A stretch of DNA of 64,000 bases from Ruminococcaceae bacterium UBA6353 (GTDB lineage: Bacteria; Bacillota; Clostridia; Oscillospirales; Acutalibacteraceae): positions 1 through 64,000 of the forward strand of contig DJRT01000005.1 in NCBI GenBank assembly GCA_002437905.1, in the 5' to 3' direction. A program made the position numbers and the translations under genes. Of the stretch, positions 42,473-49,841 are shown one piece after another. The notes beneath the pieces were generated by a model. It did no database searches and was not told the DNA's origin. It worked only from the letters and a program-made list of their open reading frames with translations. Each line of letters starts with the position of its first letter. Position 1 is the stretch's first letter.

Positions 42473-43462
42473 TTATTTCTGCGGTACGGTCAGCACAACC
42501 TTGCCAATGTTCTCGCCGCGGTAGAGGATGGCCTGCGCCTCCTCGGCCTCGGTGATCGGCAGTACTCGGTAGATGGTCGGCCGGATCTCGCCGGCTTCCA
42601 CCTTGGGCCATACCTTCTGTACCAATTCGGCCAGGATTTCCGCCTTCACGGCGGGGGTGCGGGAGCGCAGGGTGCTGCCGATGATGCGGACATTGCGCAC
42701 ATAGATGTTTTTCAGGTCGATCTGTGTTTCGCGGCCGGCCAGGGCGGCGATCATGATCCAGCGTGCGCCGTGGGCAAGGTAGGGCAGGCATCCGCCCATG
42801 CCGGCGCCGCCCAGGCAGTCGATGGCCACATCCACCGGGTGTCCCTCTGCCAGCTGCTGCTGCAGTACCGCCTCCAGCGATTCCTGTGCCGTATTCACAA
42901 TGATATCCGCGCCGGTGGCGGCAACGGCTGTGCGTTTCTGCTCATCAATGATGGTGGTGATCACACGGGCGCCGAACGCCTTGGCCATCGGGATCACCAC
43001 GCTGGCCAGTCCGCTGGCACCGGCCTGCATCAGCAGGGTGTTGCCCGGCTGCAGTCCACCCTCACGGAACAGATTGAGGTACGCCGTGGCAAAGGCCTCC
43101 GGCATGGCGGCGGCCTCCACCATGGAGCAGCCCGCCGGCACCGGCATCAGCATATCGTACTTGACATTGGCATATTCGGCATAGCCGCCGCCACCCAGCA
43201 GGGCACACACCCGGTCGCCCACTTGCCAGTGGGATTTTTCGGCGGCTGCTGCACCCACCTGTACGATGGTGCCGGCGATCTCCAGCCCCATCCAGTCCGG
43301 ACAGCCGGGCGGCGGGGGATAGTCCCCCTCCCGCTGCATCAGGTCGGCGCGGTTGAGCGCAGCGGCCTCAATTTTTACCAGGCAGTCCTCCGCGCCCACG
43401 GTGGGATCCGGTACGGTATCCCACCGCAGGGAGCGGTCCTCATTCACTAATACGGCTTTCAT
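42473..43462 (-). CDS. Quinone oxidoreductase-like medium-chain dehydrogenase
   Basis: A 329-residue NADPH-dependent reductase of the zeta-crystallin/quinone oxidoreductase group of medium-chain dehydrogenases. The markers are LNRADLMQREGDYPPPPG, the cofactor-binding motif with AGASGLASVVI, and GAMGGCLPYLA-like later residues. No zinc ligands are seen, as expected for this group. The start at 43462 follows AAAGGAGGAACGACC. It is the last gene of a four-gene minus-strand operon of oxidoreductases (13-bp gap to the previous gene). The electron acceptor substrate is unknown. Confidence 0.88.
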   Translation of the reverse strand: MKAVLVNEDRSLRWDTVPDPTVGAEDCLVKIEAAALNRADLMQREGDYPPPPGCPDWMGLEIAGTIVQVGAAAAEKSHWQVGDRVCALLGGGGYAEYANVKYDMLMPVPAGCSMVEAAAMPEAFATAYLNLFREGGLQPGNTLLMQAGASGLASVVIPMAKAFGARVITTIIDEQKRTAVAATGADIIVNTAQESLEAVLQQQLAEGHPVDVAIDCLGGAGMGGCLPYLAHGARWIMIAALAGRETQIDLKNIYVRNVRIIGSTLRSRTPAVKAEILAELVQKVWPKVEAGEIRPTIYRVLPITEAEEAQAILYRGENIGKVVLTVPQK

Positions 43463-43475
43463 GGTCGTTCCTCCT

Positions 43476-44423
43476 TTAGTCTTGTAAGAGCGTTTTGCGT
43501 TCATGCAGCAGGCCGTCATACAGCGGCATAAGCTCCTGCTGGCTCATGCCGGTCACAGCCAGAATTTTTCGGTTATCCATAATGCGGTCAAATAACCGGT
43601 CGGTGCGCAGCTGCCACAGCTGGCCTAAGCTTGGCTCCTCTCCGTGCGGGTTCAGGGTGCGGAAGTAGGCGGCATCGTCCGCCGCGGCATAGTGCAGGCC
43701 GAAGATATCGTGATAATAGGCGGCAATGGTCTCCCAGCTGTGGTGCTCGGCGGTGGTAATATTGAAGTCGTCCGCCAGAGCCTGTTCGCAGAAAAGCAGG
43801 CGGCTGAGCATTTCCGCCACATCCCCGGCCCAGCTCATCGTTGCCTGCGTTTTCAGTGCCTGCGCCTGCAGGGGCAGCACTGCCCCGGAGCGGAAGTATG
43901 GCAGCAGATGCGGCCGCTCCAGCGTGATCAGCTGGCAGCGCTTTTTGGAATAGGTGATGGCGGGACGCACAATGGTCCAGTTTTTATACCGGCTGGCGCG
44001 CAGAAAGCGTTCCCCGCGTGCTTTGTGCAGGCTATAATCGTTGGAGGCAAGATAGACCGGATCCTGTGCGGTGTCCAATAGCTGCGGGGAGCTTTCCACG
44101 ACCGGGTGCTCCTCATCAGCAAATACCCGGTAGGAGGACAGGTAGATGTAATGCGCCGTATTCTGCAGATACAGGTCAGCAAAAGCAGAAAAGGGCGGCG
44201 CCCAATAGATCATCAGGTCGATCACGCCGTCGAAATGCTCCGCCAGCAGTGCAGTGACGACGGTTTTATCCAGCGCATTGGCCTTGCGGAAATGCAGATT
44301 TGGCCGGCTGCTTGTGGCATCCTCCAGGGAAATAACGGTGACATCATAGCCTCGGTCGGCCAGCTTTTCGACAAGGTAGGTGCCGATGGCGCCGGTGCCG
44401 CCCAGGACCAAGACCTTTTTCAT
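43476..44423 (-). CDS. NAD-dependent epimerase/dehydratase (extended SDR)
   Basis: A 315-residue extended short-chain dehydrogenase. The NAD-binding motif is LVLGGTGAIGTYLVE near the N-terminus and the active-site Tyr-x3-Lys is in NDYSLHKARGE, with the Ser in YIYLSSYRVFAD. Such proteins act on nucleotide sugars or free sugars. It overlaps the upstream Gfo/Idh gene by 4 bases (ATGA), so the products are made together. The C-terminal half, which sets substrate, resembles nothing I can name. Confidence 0.85.
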   Translation of the reverse strand: MKKVLVLGGTGAIGTYLVEKLADRGYDVTVISLEDATSSRPNLHFRKANALDKTVVTALLAEHFDGVIDLMIYWAPPFSAFADLYLQNTAHYIYLSSYRVFADEEHPVVESSPQLLDTAQDPVYLASNDYSLHKARGERFLRASRYKNWTIVRPAITYSKKRCQLITLERPHLLPYFRSGAVLPLQAQALKTQATMSWAGDVAEMLSRLLFCEQALADDFNITTAEHHSWETIAAYYHDIFGLHYAAADDAAYFRTLNPHGEEPSLGQLWQLRTDRLFDRIMDNRKILAVTGMSQQELMPLYDGLLHERKTLLQD

Positions 44424-45433
44424 TTTTGCTCCCCGTCCTTTCCGCAGCAGCGCTGCAGCAGCCGGTACAGCTGCAGTTCATAGTCCGGCGGGTACGGATT
44501 GGCTGCCTCGCCGGCGATATAGCCGGCAAAGGCCGCCATCATGCCGTCGTAGCGGTCAAATTCCGCCGAGCGGTGCTGTTCGCCCCGGTCGCTCCAGTCG
44601 GCGGCGTTGCGGTAGATGCACCAATCGGTGTACAGCGCGGGGTACACCCCCAATGTTTCCAGCGGCTGCACGGCGGCGGTCGCTTTTGTGCCGGTGATGA
44701 CCAGCCGGCGCATGGCATAGCCGCCGACATCCACGGCGGAGGTGTGGATCAGGGAGAGCCCGGTGGGGTATTGCAGCAGCGCCATGCCCACATCCTGGCT
44801 GTGCAGTCCATCCAGCCCGGTGGAATAGCTCAGCGGCAGAATGTCCTGCGGCATCCCCTGGATCTGCAGGACCAGATCCAGCAGATGGCAGCCGAGGAAA
44901 AACAGCATTCCGCCGGGGAATTTTTCAAGCCACTGCCGCATTTCCTTCGTGTGGTGGCAGTCCATCTGTGCCTCCACGCGCAGGATCTGCCCGAAATCCC
45001 CCTGGCGGATCTGCGCAAGCAGCTGCTGAATGACGGGATTGTAGCGGTACATATAGCCGGTGTGGAAAACCGTGCCCTGTGCCTTCACGGTGGCGATCAG
45101 CCGTTCAAACGCGGCGAGGTCGGTGCCGCCCGGCTTTTCCATGTGGATGTGCTTGCCGTGCTCGGCGGCCAGCTGGGCGTACCTGGTCAGGTACGGCTCC
45201 TCGGTCTCGATGGTAACAGCTTCGATCGAGGGGTCCTCCAGGATCTCCTGCAGCGATAGCTCGCGGTAGCCGTCAAACACCGCTGTGCGTTCCGGGCAGA
45301 GCTCCCGCTCCCCCTGCGGCAGGGTATAGCCGGCAATGTCGAAGAGAGCGGACTGCTTCTTCAGGCTGCCGAATATTTCACTTCCGTGGCTGTATCGGCT
45401 GGTGCCGATCTGCGCAATGCGGATTCTTCTCAT
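44420..45433 (-). CDS. Gfo/Idh/MocA family oxidoreductase
   Basis: A 337-residue NAD(P)-dependent dehydrogenase of sugars, inositols or sugar acids. The N-terminal Rossmann fold starts RIRIAQIGTSRYSHG, and EKPGG in HIHMEKPGGTDLAAF carries the catalytic Lys of the family; the second motif is in GMLFFLGCHLLDLVLQI with the usual Gly/His pattern. The ATG at 45433 lies 7 bases after GGAGGG. It overlaps both neighbours by 4 bases. Together with the MDR and SDR proteins it suggests oxidation and reduction at different carbons of one sugar-like substrate. Confidence 0.9.
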   Translation of the reverse strand: MRRIRIAQIGTSRYSHGSEIFGSLKKQSALFDIAGYTLPQGERELCPERTAVFDGYRELSLQEILEDPSIEAVTIETEEPYLTRYAQLAAEHGKHIHMEKPGGTDLAAFERLIATVKAQGTVFHTGYMYRYNPVIQQLLAQIRQGDFGQILRVEAQMDCHHTKEMRQWLEKFPGGMLFFLGCHLLDLVLQIQGMPQDILPLSYSTGLDGLHSQDVGMALLQYPTGLSLIHTSAVDVGGYAMRRLVITGTKATAAVQPLETLGVYPALYTDWCIYRNAADWSDRGEQHRSAEFDRYDGMMAAFAGYIAGEAANPYPPDYELQLYRLLQRCCGKDGEQK

Positions 45434-46449
45434 TCCATGTCCCTCCAATCAAACTGCACCACCGGGAATGTACCGCCGGCGGCCAGACGATCGTAAACGG
45501 CGGGGGCCTCCTGCGGGGAGTGCAGCTCCTCGACCAATGGCTGCAGCTGCAGCCGCCGGCCGAGGACAAACCGCTGGACGGCCATCATATCGTCGTGTGT
45601 TGTCCAGCAGCCCGGCCGGGATTCCTGCTGCGGCCTGGCCAGGGTGTGCGCGCCGATCAGTTCTATGCCGGGGCCATGCACCTTTTTGTAGTAATCCACG
45701 GAAAAATCGCTGTGCCGCGTGCAGCCGAGCAGCGCGACCCGTCCGAACGGCCGCATACAATCCAGCGCGCCGTTGAGGCCGCCGCCATTGCCGGTCACCT
45801 CAATGGCGACCTGCGGGCCGCCGTCGGTCAACTGCCGCACGCGCTGTGCAAAGGCCGGGTCAAAGGGATCCAGCGCGTAATCCGCTCCATGCCGCAGGGC
45901 GCACTCCCGCCGTTCGGCGACCGGGTCGGCGGCAATGACCGGTACGGCTCCGGCCGCCCGCAAAAGGCGGACGGCCATAAGCCCCAGCACGCCGGCTCCC
46001 ATAACCAGGGCAGCCTCGCCGAATTCCAGCCGGCATTTGCGGATGGCGGCCGCCGGAAAGGTGCTGATGTGCCACAGCGCCGCCTCCTGAAAGGAGATCG
46101 TATCCGACAGGATCCGATGCACATTCCTTTCGTCTACCAGGCAGTAGCGCGAGTGGGTGCTCCAGGATAGAGCGACCCGTTCCCCCACCTGCACAGAGCG
46201 GACGGCGCTGCCCACCTTTTCCACCGTTCCGGCAGAGCTGTATCCGCTGATGCGGGGAAACTGCGGCTGCGGCGGCACCTTGCCGATGCCGATATTCACC
46301 TCACCGATCAGGTTGGCGCGTTCGGTCCCGCTGCTGATGGTGGAAACGGCTAATCTCACCAAAACCTCGTTGGCGGCAGGCTCCCGTACCTCGCTTGTGA
46401 GCAGCTCTGCGCATCCCGGTTCGGTGAAGGTGATCGTGGCGTTTTGCAT
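45430..46449 (-). CDS. Medium-chain dehydrogenase without the usual zinc ligands
   Basis: A 339-residue alcohol/polyol dehydrogenase-like protein. The Rossmann motif is VMGAGVLGLMAVRLL, and the GroES-like N-terminal domain is present. The catalytic zinc motif Gly-His-Glu reads GYSSAG, the usual catalytic Cys region reads STISSGTERANL, and the four structural Cys are absent, so it probably works without zinc. This is the pattern of a subgroup annotated as zinc-binding dehydrogenase or BchC-like. It is the first gene of the four-gene operon, starting behind GGAGGAGGATTTT, and is divergent from an AraC regulator. Confidence 0.83.
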   Translation of the reverse strand: MQNATITFTEPGCAELLTSEVREPAANEVLVRLAVSTISSGTERANLIGEVNIGIGKVPPQPQFPRISGYSSAGTVEKVGSAVRSVQVGERVALSWSTHSRYCLVDERNVHRILSDTISFQEAALWHISTFPAAAIRKCRLEFGEAALVMGAGVLGLMAVRLLRAAGAVPVIAADPVAERRECALRHGADYALDPFDPAFAQRVRQLTDGGPQVAIEVTGNGGGLNGALDCMRPFGRVALLGCTRHSDFSVDYYKKVHGPGIELIGAHTLARPQQESRPGCWTTHDDMMAVQRFVLGRRLQLQPLVEELHSPQEAPAVYDRLAAGGTFPVVQFDWRDME

Positions 46450-46482
46450 GTAAAATCCTCCTCCTTTGTGTTCTCTGCCCAT

Positions 46483-46522
46483 AGAATAGCACTTGACAAA
46501 GGAGAATAAAATGCAGTATTCT
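46483..46522. repeat. AGAATA repeats in the divergent promoter region
   Basis: AGAATA occurs at 46483-46488 and 46503-46508 (20 bases apart, two helical turns), and its inverse TATTCT at 46517-46522, which is also the -10 of the AraC gene. Same-face direct repeats are typical of AraC-family binding sites. Confidence 0.5.
46493..46522 (+). promoter_or_regulatory. Promoter of the AraC gene at 46568
   Basis: TTGACA (46493-46498), 18 bases, TATTCT (46517-46522), 45 bases before the GTG start. It is interleaved with the AGAATA repeats. Confidence 0.72.
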
Positions 46523-46567
46523 CTAAAAAGCGGGTAATTTTTTCTTATAAAAGAGAGGATATACACG

Positions 46568-47323
46568 GTGAATAACGCAGAATTTTATAATAGCTTCTAC
46601 TTTATGAGGATCTCTTTCCAGCGGGTGCATCAGTACGATTGCACCCAAACGGGGTGTCCGCGGAATTATATCGGCGTGCTGATCCGCGGCACCGCCCGCC
46701 TGACCGATGGCGCGCATACCCTGGTGCTTTCTCCGGGGGAGGCGTTTTTCATTCCGCACCGGTGCCGTTACCGTTCGTTCTGGCAGCCGGATGCTGACGG
46801 CCAGGTGGCCTGGTATTCCTTCGGGTTCGACCTTCTTCCCCTGCCGGACAACCGGATGCCTGTGCTGCAGGTGCTTCCGCGCAGCGGGCAGGCGGGGGAG
46901 TGGCTTGAGCGCCTCTGCGCAGAGCCGGTGGCGAACTGCCGGACGGTAGGGCTGCTGTACGGATATTTTGGCGGGATCGCCGCAGGGCTGGTATATGCCA
47001 GCCACACAGAGCCGCTTGTGGAGCGCATCTGCGCCTTTTTCCGCGATCATCCGACGGCCTCTGTCGGCGCGGCAGCCCAGGCCGTCGGCGTCAGCGTGGC
47101 GGGGTTGTACGCGGCATTCGGGCGGGCAGGAAGCGAAACCCCCGGCGCGGTGCGGCAGCGCCTTCTCTGTGAAAAGGCTGCCGATCTGCTGGCCGGCACG
47201 GATCGGTCGGTAGAAGAGATCAGCAATCGGCTCGGCTTCAGCTCCTCAGCCTATTTCCGCAAGGTCTTTCGGGAGCACAAGCATTGCAGCCCGCGGGAGT
47301 ACCGGAAGCGCTATCAGCTCTGA
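46568..47323 (+). CDS. AraC family regulator of the oxidoreductase operon
   Basis: A 251-residue regulator with an N-terminal cupin (residues about 30-100, with LVLSPGEAFFIPHRCRYRSF) and two C-terminal helix-turn-helix units (VGAAAQAVGVSVAGLYAAFG and VEEISNRLGFSSSAYFRKVF), ending in CSPREYRKRYQL. The start is GTG behind AGAGAGG. It is divergent from the four-gene oxidoreductase operon and most likely controls it. The gene ends convergently against the dehydroquinase-like gene, with a 10-base overlap of the two 3' ends. Confidence 0.88.
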   Translation: MNNAEFYNSFYFMRISFQRVHQYDCTQTGCPRNYIGVLIRGTARLTDGAHTLVLSPGEAFFIPHRCRYRSFWQPDADGQVAWYSFGFDLLPLPDNRMPVLQVLPRSGQAGEWLERLCAEPVANCRTVGLLYGYFGGIAAGLVYASHTEPLVERICAFFRDHPTASVGAAAQAVGVSVAGLYAAFGRAGSETPGAVRQRLLCEKAADLLAGTDRSVEEISNRLGFSSSAYFRKVFREHKHCSPREYRKRYQL

Positions 47324-48084
47324 TCCAGCACCCCGGCGGCCTGCAGCACCTGACGCGCCTCGCACAGCAGGGGCTGCACCGGGGTCGCCAGCTCGTCGCG
47401 CTCCGCAACGCACAGGTACATCCCCTCGGCGATCAGCGGGGCAATGCGCCGGTGCAGGGCACATTGCGCGCCGCCGCACAGGAACAGATATGGCCGCGGC
47501 AGCTGCTGCCGCAGGGCGGTGGTGATGGCAAATGCCTCCGTCAGCTGCTCCGGCGTATCGGCGGCGGTAACGATCTTGGCAATATCGGCGCCGCGGGCCA
47601 GCTGCTCCTGCGCCACCGACAGCACCTGTGGCAGCGGCGTGTACTGCACGATATGGGAGGACATCAGCACCTGCGCCCCCCGGGCGTGCAGCGCGGCGAT
47701 CAGGCTGCGCTGCTGGTCGATGGCTGCGGCATCCGTGGTCATCTCGCCCGGCGTGGGGCAGAAAAGGTCGCCCGGTATGTCCAGCAGTGCGCCGCCGCAT
47801 TCGGCGGCGGTCAGCAGTCCCTGCGCCAGCTCCTCCTCTGTGCGTCCGGTGTTTTTACCATAGCGGTAGTTGGTGATGTAGAAGGGCTTGCCGTCTGCCT
47901 CGGCCAGCAGGCTGCGCAGCTGTGCCGGGGTGCGTTCCTCCGGCTCCATCGCCTCCAGCTGCAGGCCAAAGGCATCGGCGCCGCCGGCCAGCCCCTGCCG
48001 GATCAACGCACGCGCGCGGTCGGCCGTGCGCGCCTGCACCATAACGGTCAGGGTCGGGCGGCCTTTTACCAAAAAATCTTTCAT
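47314..48084 (-). CDS. Type I 3-dehydroquinate dehydratase-like protein
   Basis: A 256-residue protein with the (beta/alpha)8 pattern of type I dehydroquinases. The Schiff-base Lys would be the one in DIAKIVTAADTPEQ and the catalytic His the one in LMSSHIVQYTP; ITNYRYGKNTGRTEEE matches the strand that normally carries Arg and Glu. The C-terminal loop (CALHRRIAPLIAEGMYL) keeps the Arg but differs from the usual Ser-Arg-Ile and Phe-Gly-Ser motifs. It is in an operon with an SDR (11-bp gap) under a divergent AraC gene, not with shikimate genes, so a catabolic role on quinate-like or related compounds is more likely than aromatic synthesis. The assignment is to the family only. Confidence 0.7.
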   Translation of the reverse strand: MKDFLVKGRPTLTVMVQARTADRARALIRQGLAGGADAFGLQLEAMEPEERTPAQLRSLLAEADGKPFYITNYRYGKNTGRTEEELAQGLLTAAECGGALLDIPGDLFCPTPGEMTTDAAAIDQQRSLIAALHARGAQVLMSSHIVQYTPLPQVLSVAQEQLARGADIAKIVTAADTPEQLTEAFAITTALRQQLPRPYLFLCGGAQCALHRRIAPLIAEGMYLCVAERDELATPVQPLLCEARQVLQAAGVLDQS

Positions 48085-48095
48085 CGTTTTTCTCC

Positions 48096-48854
48096 TTACA
48101 GAACGCTGCGGCCGCCGTCCATCAGCAGCGTTACACCGTCAAAGAAATTGCCCTCGTCGGCGATGAGGTACAGCATCAGATTGACCAGCTCGATCGGCTC
48201 GGCTGCCCGTTTCAGCGCCGTGGGCATGGAGGCCATGCCGGGGCGGGTGAGTACCGGGCCCGGCGCCACACAGCAGCAGCGGATGCCATACTGGCTGCCG
48301 TATTGCGCCAGTGAGCGCACCAGGCCGTTCATTGCAGCGCTTTTGGCACAGGCGTATGCCACGCTGCCGCCGCCGCCTCCCTCCCAGCCCGTGATGGAGC
48401 CGATGCACAGGATGGTGCCGCTTTTCTGTTCCCGCATCTGCTTCATCACCGCGTGGGCAAAGTAGAATTGGCCTTTCAGGTTGACATCCAGACCCCAGTC
48501 GTATACCTCGATCGGCACATCCGGAAATTCGCCCTCCGCATGGCACATCCGCATCTCGGCACCGCCGGCCAGCGTGACCAATATATCAATGCATCCGAAG
48601 GTGCTGACGGCCAGGTCACGCACGGCGCACACCTCGTCATAGCGCCGCACATCGCATGCGGCAGAAATGGCCCGGCCGCCGTTCCGGCTTTCGGCATTGA
48701 TCGCCTGTGCCGCCTTTTCGGCCGCCTCCGGGTCGATATCGGCCAGCACGGCGTTGGCACCACGCCGCACCAGCTCCTGGCAGAGCAGCAGCCCCATGCC
48801 GGAGGCGGCGCCGGTAACAACAGCGGTTTTTCCTTTAATTCCGTGTAGATCCAT
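48096..48854 (-). CDS. Short-chain dehydrogenase/reductase
   Basis: A 252-residue classical SDR. The NAD(P)-binding motif is TGAASGMG, NLKGQFYFAH supplies the Asn, and the catalytic Ser-Tyr-Lys are in CIGSITGWEG and SVAYACAKSAAM. Asp in LADIDPE after the second strand suggests NAD rather than NADP. The start at 48854 is behind AGGATGGGA. It is the first gene of a two-gene operon with the dehydroquinase-like protein and has a clear promoter. It probably oxidises a hydroxyl of a cyclic polyol or sugar acid; exact substrate unknown. Confidence 0.9.
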   Translation of the reverse strand: MDLHGIKGKTAVVTGAASGMGLLLCQELVRRGANAVLADIDPEAAEKAAQAINAESRNGGRAISAACDVRRYDEVCAVRDLAVSTFGCIDILVTLAGGAEMRMCHAEGEFPDVPIEVYDWGLDVNLKGQFYFAHAVMKQMREQKSGTILCIGSITGWEGGGGGSVAYACAKSAAMNGLVRSLAQYGSQYGIRCCCVAPGPVLTRPGMASMPTALKRAAEPIELVNLMLYLIADEGNFFDGVTLLMDGGRSVL

Positions 48855-48879
48855 ATGTATCCCATCCTTTCTGCCTCCC

Positions 48880-48907
48880 ATTATAGCGGGCAGAACGAAA
48901 GGAACAA
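48880..48907 (-). promoter_or_regulatory. Promoter of the SDR/dehydroquinase-like operon
   Basis: On the minus strand TTGTTC, 16 bases, TATAAT, 26 bases before the SDR start. Confidence 0.72.
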
Positions 48908-48938
48908 TGGAAAAAACGATGGCATTTTTGCTATTTTT

Positions 48939-48988
48939 GATACAAATATCCGATTGTTTTGCCAAAAGTATTGACGGATATGATACAA
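48939..48988. repeat. Nested repeats in the SDR/AraC divergent region
   Basis: ATATCCG (48946-48952) and CGGATAT (48975-48981) form an inverted repeat with a 22-base spacer. The same block has GATACAA twice in direct orientation (48939-48945 and 48982-48988). This is a likely binding region for the AraC regulator. Confidence 0.5.
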
Positions 48989-49017
48989 TAAAGAAAAGCC
49001 GCAAAGGAGGGTGTCCC

Positions 49018-49782
49018 ATGGATCTGCAGAACCTGACCGTGACCGTGCTGCAGGATGTGGCAACGGTATATTCGGTGGCCGGTGAGCGCTTTACGATGGT
49101 CGATCGCTGGTGCTATGGCCTTTCACTGTGCTATGAGGGACGCATCACCTACCATCACAGCGGCCAGAGCTATGTATCGGTGCCTGGTTGTGCTGTTTTG
49201 CTGCCGCAGGGGGCAACCTATACCCTGCAGCGGCAGGAGACCGGCCGTTTTCCGGTCATCAATTTCCATACGGCAGCGCCGGTAACAGACACCTTTGCCG
49301 TGCTGCCGCTGACCCATCCGGATGCCTGCCTGGCGCTGTATGAGCAGCTGCGGCAGTTCCGGCAGGATGGGCGTCCGGCCGCGGCCATGGCGGCTTTTTA
49401 CCGTCTGCTGGATGAAATCGCCGGTGCGTCGGTCGACCGCAGCATACCGCATGGCTCACCGCTGCATACGCTGCTGCCGTATATGGCCGCACACTGCGAT
49501 GACGCTGCGCTGACGAATACGGCACTGGCACAGCGGGCGCATATCAGTGAGGTGTATCTGCGGCGGCTGTTTCTGCAGCAGCTGGGGGTCACGCCGCGGC
49601 AGTACCTGCTGCACCTCCGGTTGGAAAAGGCCAAGCGGCTGCTGGAGGATGGCCGCCTGACGGTAACGCTTGTGGCGGAAAGCTGCGGCTATACCAATGT
49701 GTATCATTTTTGCCGCTCCTTCCGGCAGTATACCGGTCTGACCCCCACCGAATACCGGCGCGGCCGGCAGAACCTGCTGTAA
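49018..49782 (+). CDS. AraC family regulator of the SDR/dehydroquinase-like operon
   Basis: A 254-residue regulator with an N-terminal cupin (YHHSGQSYVSVPGCAVLLPQ) and two C-terminal helix-turn-helix units (TALAQRAHISEVYLRRLFLQ and VAESCGYTNVYHFCRSFRQY), ending in LTPTEYRRGRQ. ATG behind CAAAGGAGGG. It is divergent from the two-gene operon, with an inverted repeat in the shared region. A bidirectional terminator follows its stop. Confidence 0.9.
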   Translation: MDLQNLTVTVLQDVATVYSVAGERFTMVDRWCYGLSLCYEGRITYHHSGQSYVSVPGCAVLLPQGATYTLQRQETGRFPVINFHTAAPVTDTFAVLPLTHPDACLALYEQLRQFRQDGRPAAAMAAFYRLLDEIAGASVDRSIPHGSPLHTLLPYMAAHCDDAALTNTALAQRAHISEVYLRRLFLQQLGVTPRQYLLHLRLEKAKRLLEDGRLTVTLVAESCGYTNVYHFCRSFRQYTGLTPTEYRRGRQNLL

Positions 49783-49785
49783 AAA

Positions 49786-49838
49786 AAGAAACTGCCCGCC
49801 CGGAAACCCATGGGTTTCCGGGCGGGCAGCTGTTTTTG
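49786..49838. terminator. Bidirectional terminator between the AraC and MATE genes
   Basis: CTGCCCGCCCGGAAACCC pairs perfectly with its complement around a 3-base loop, with A-run before and TTTTT after, so it serves both convergent genes. Confidence 0.93.
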
Positions 49839-49841
49839 CGT

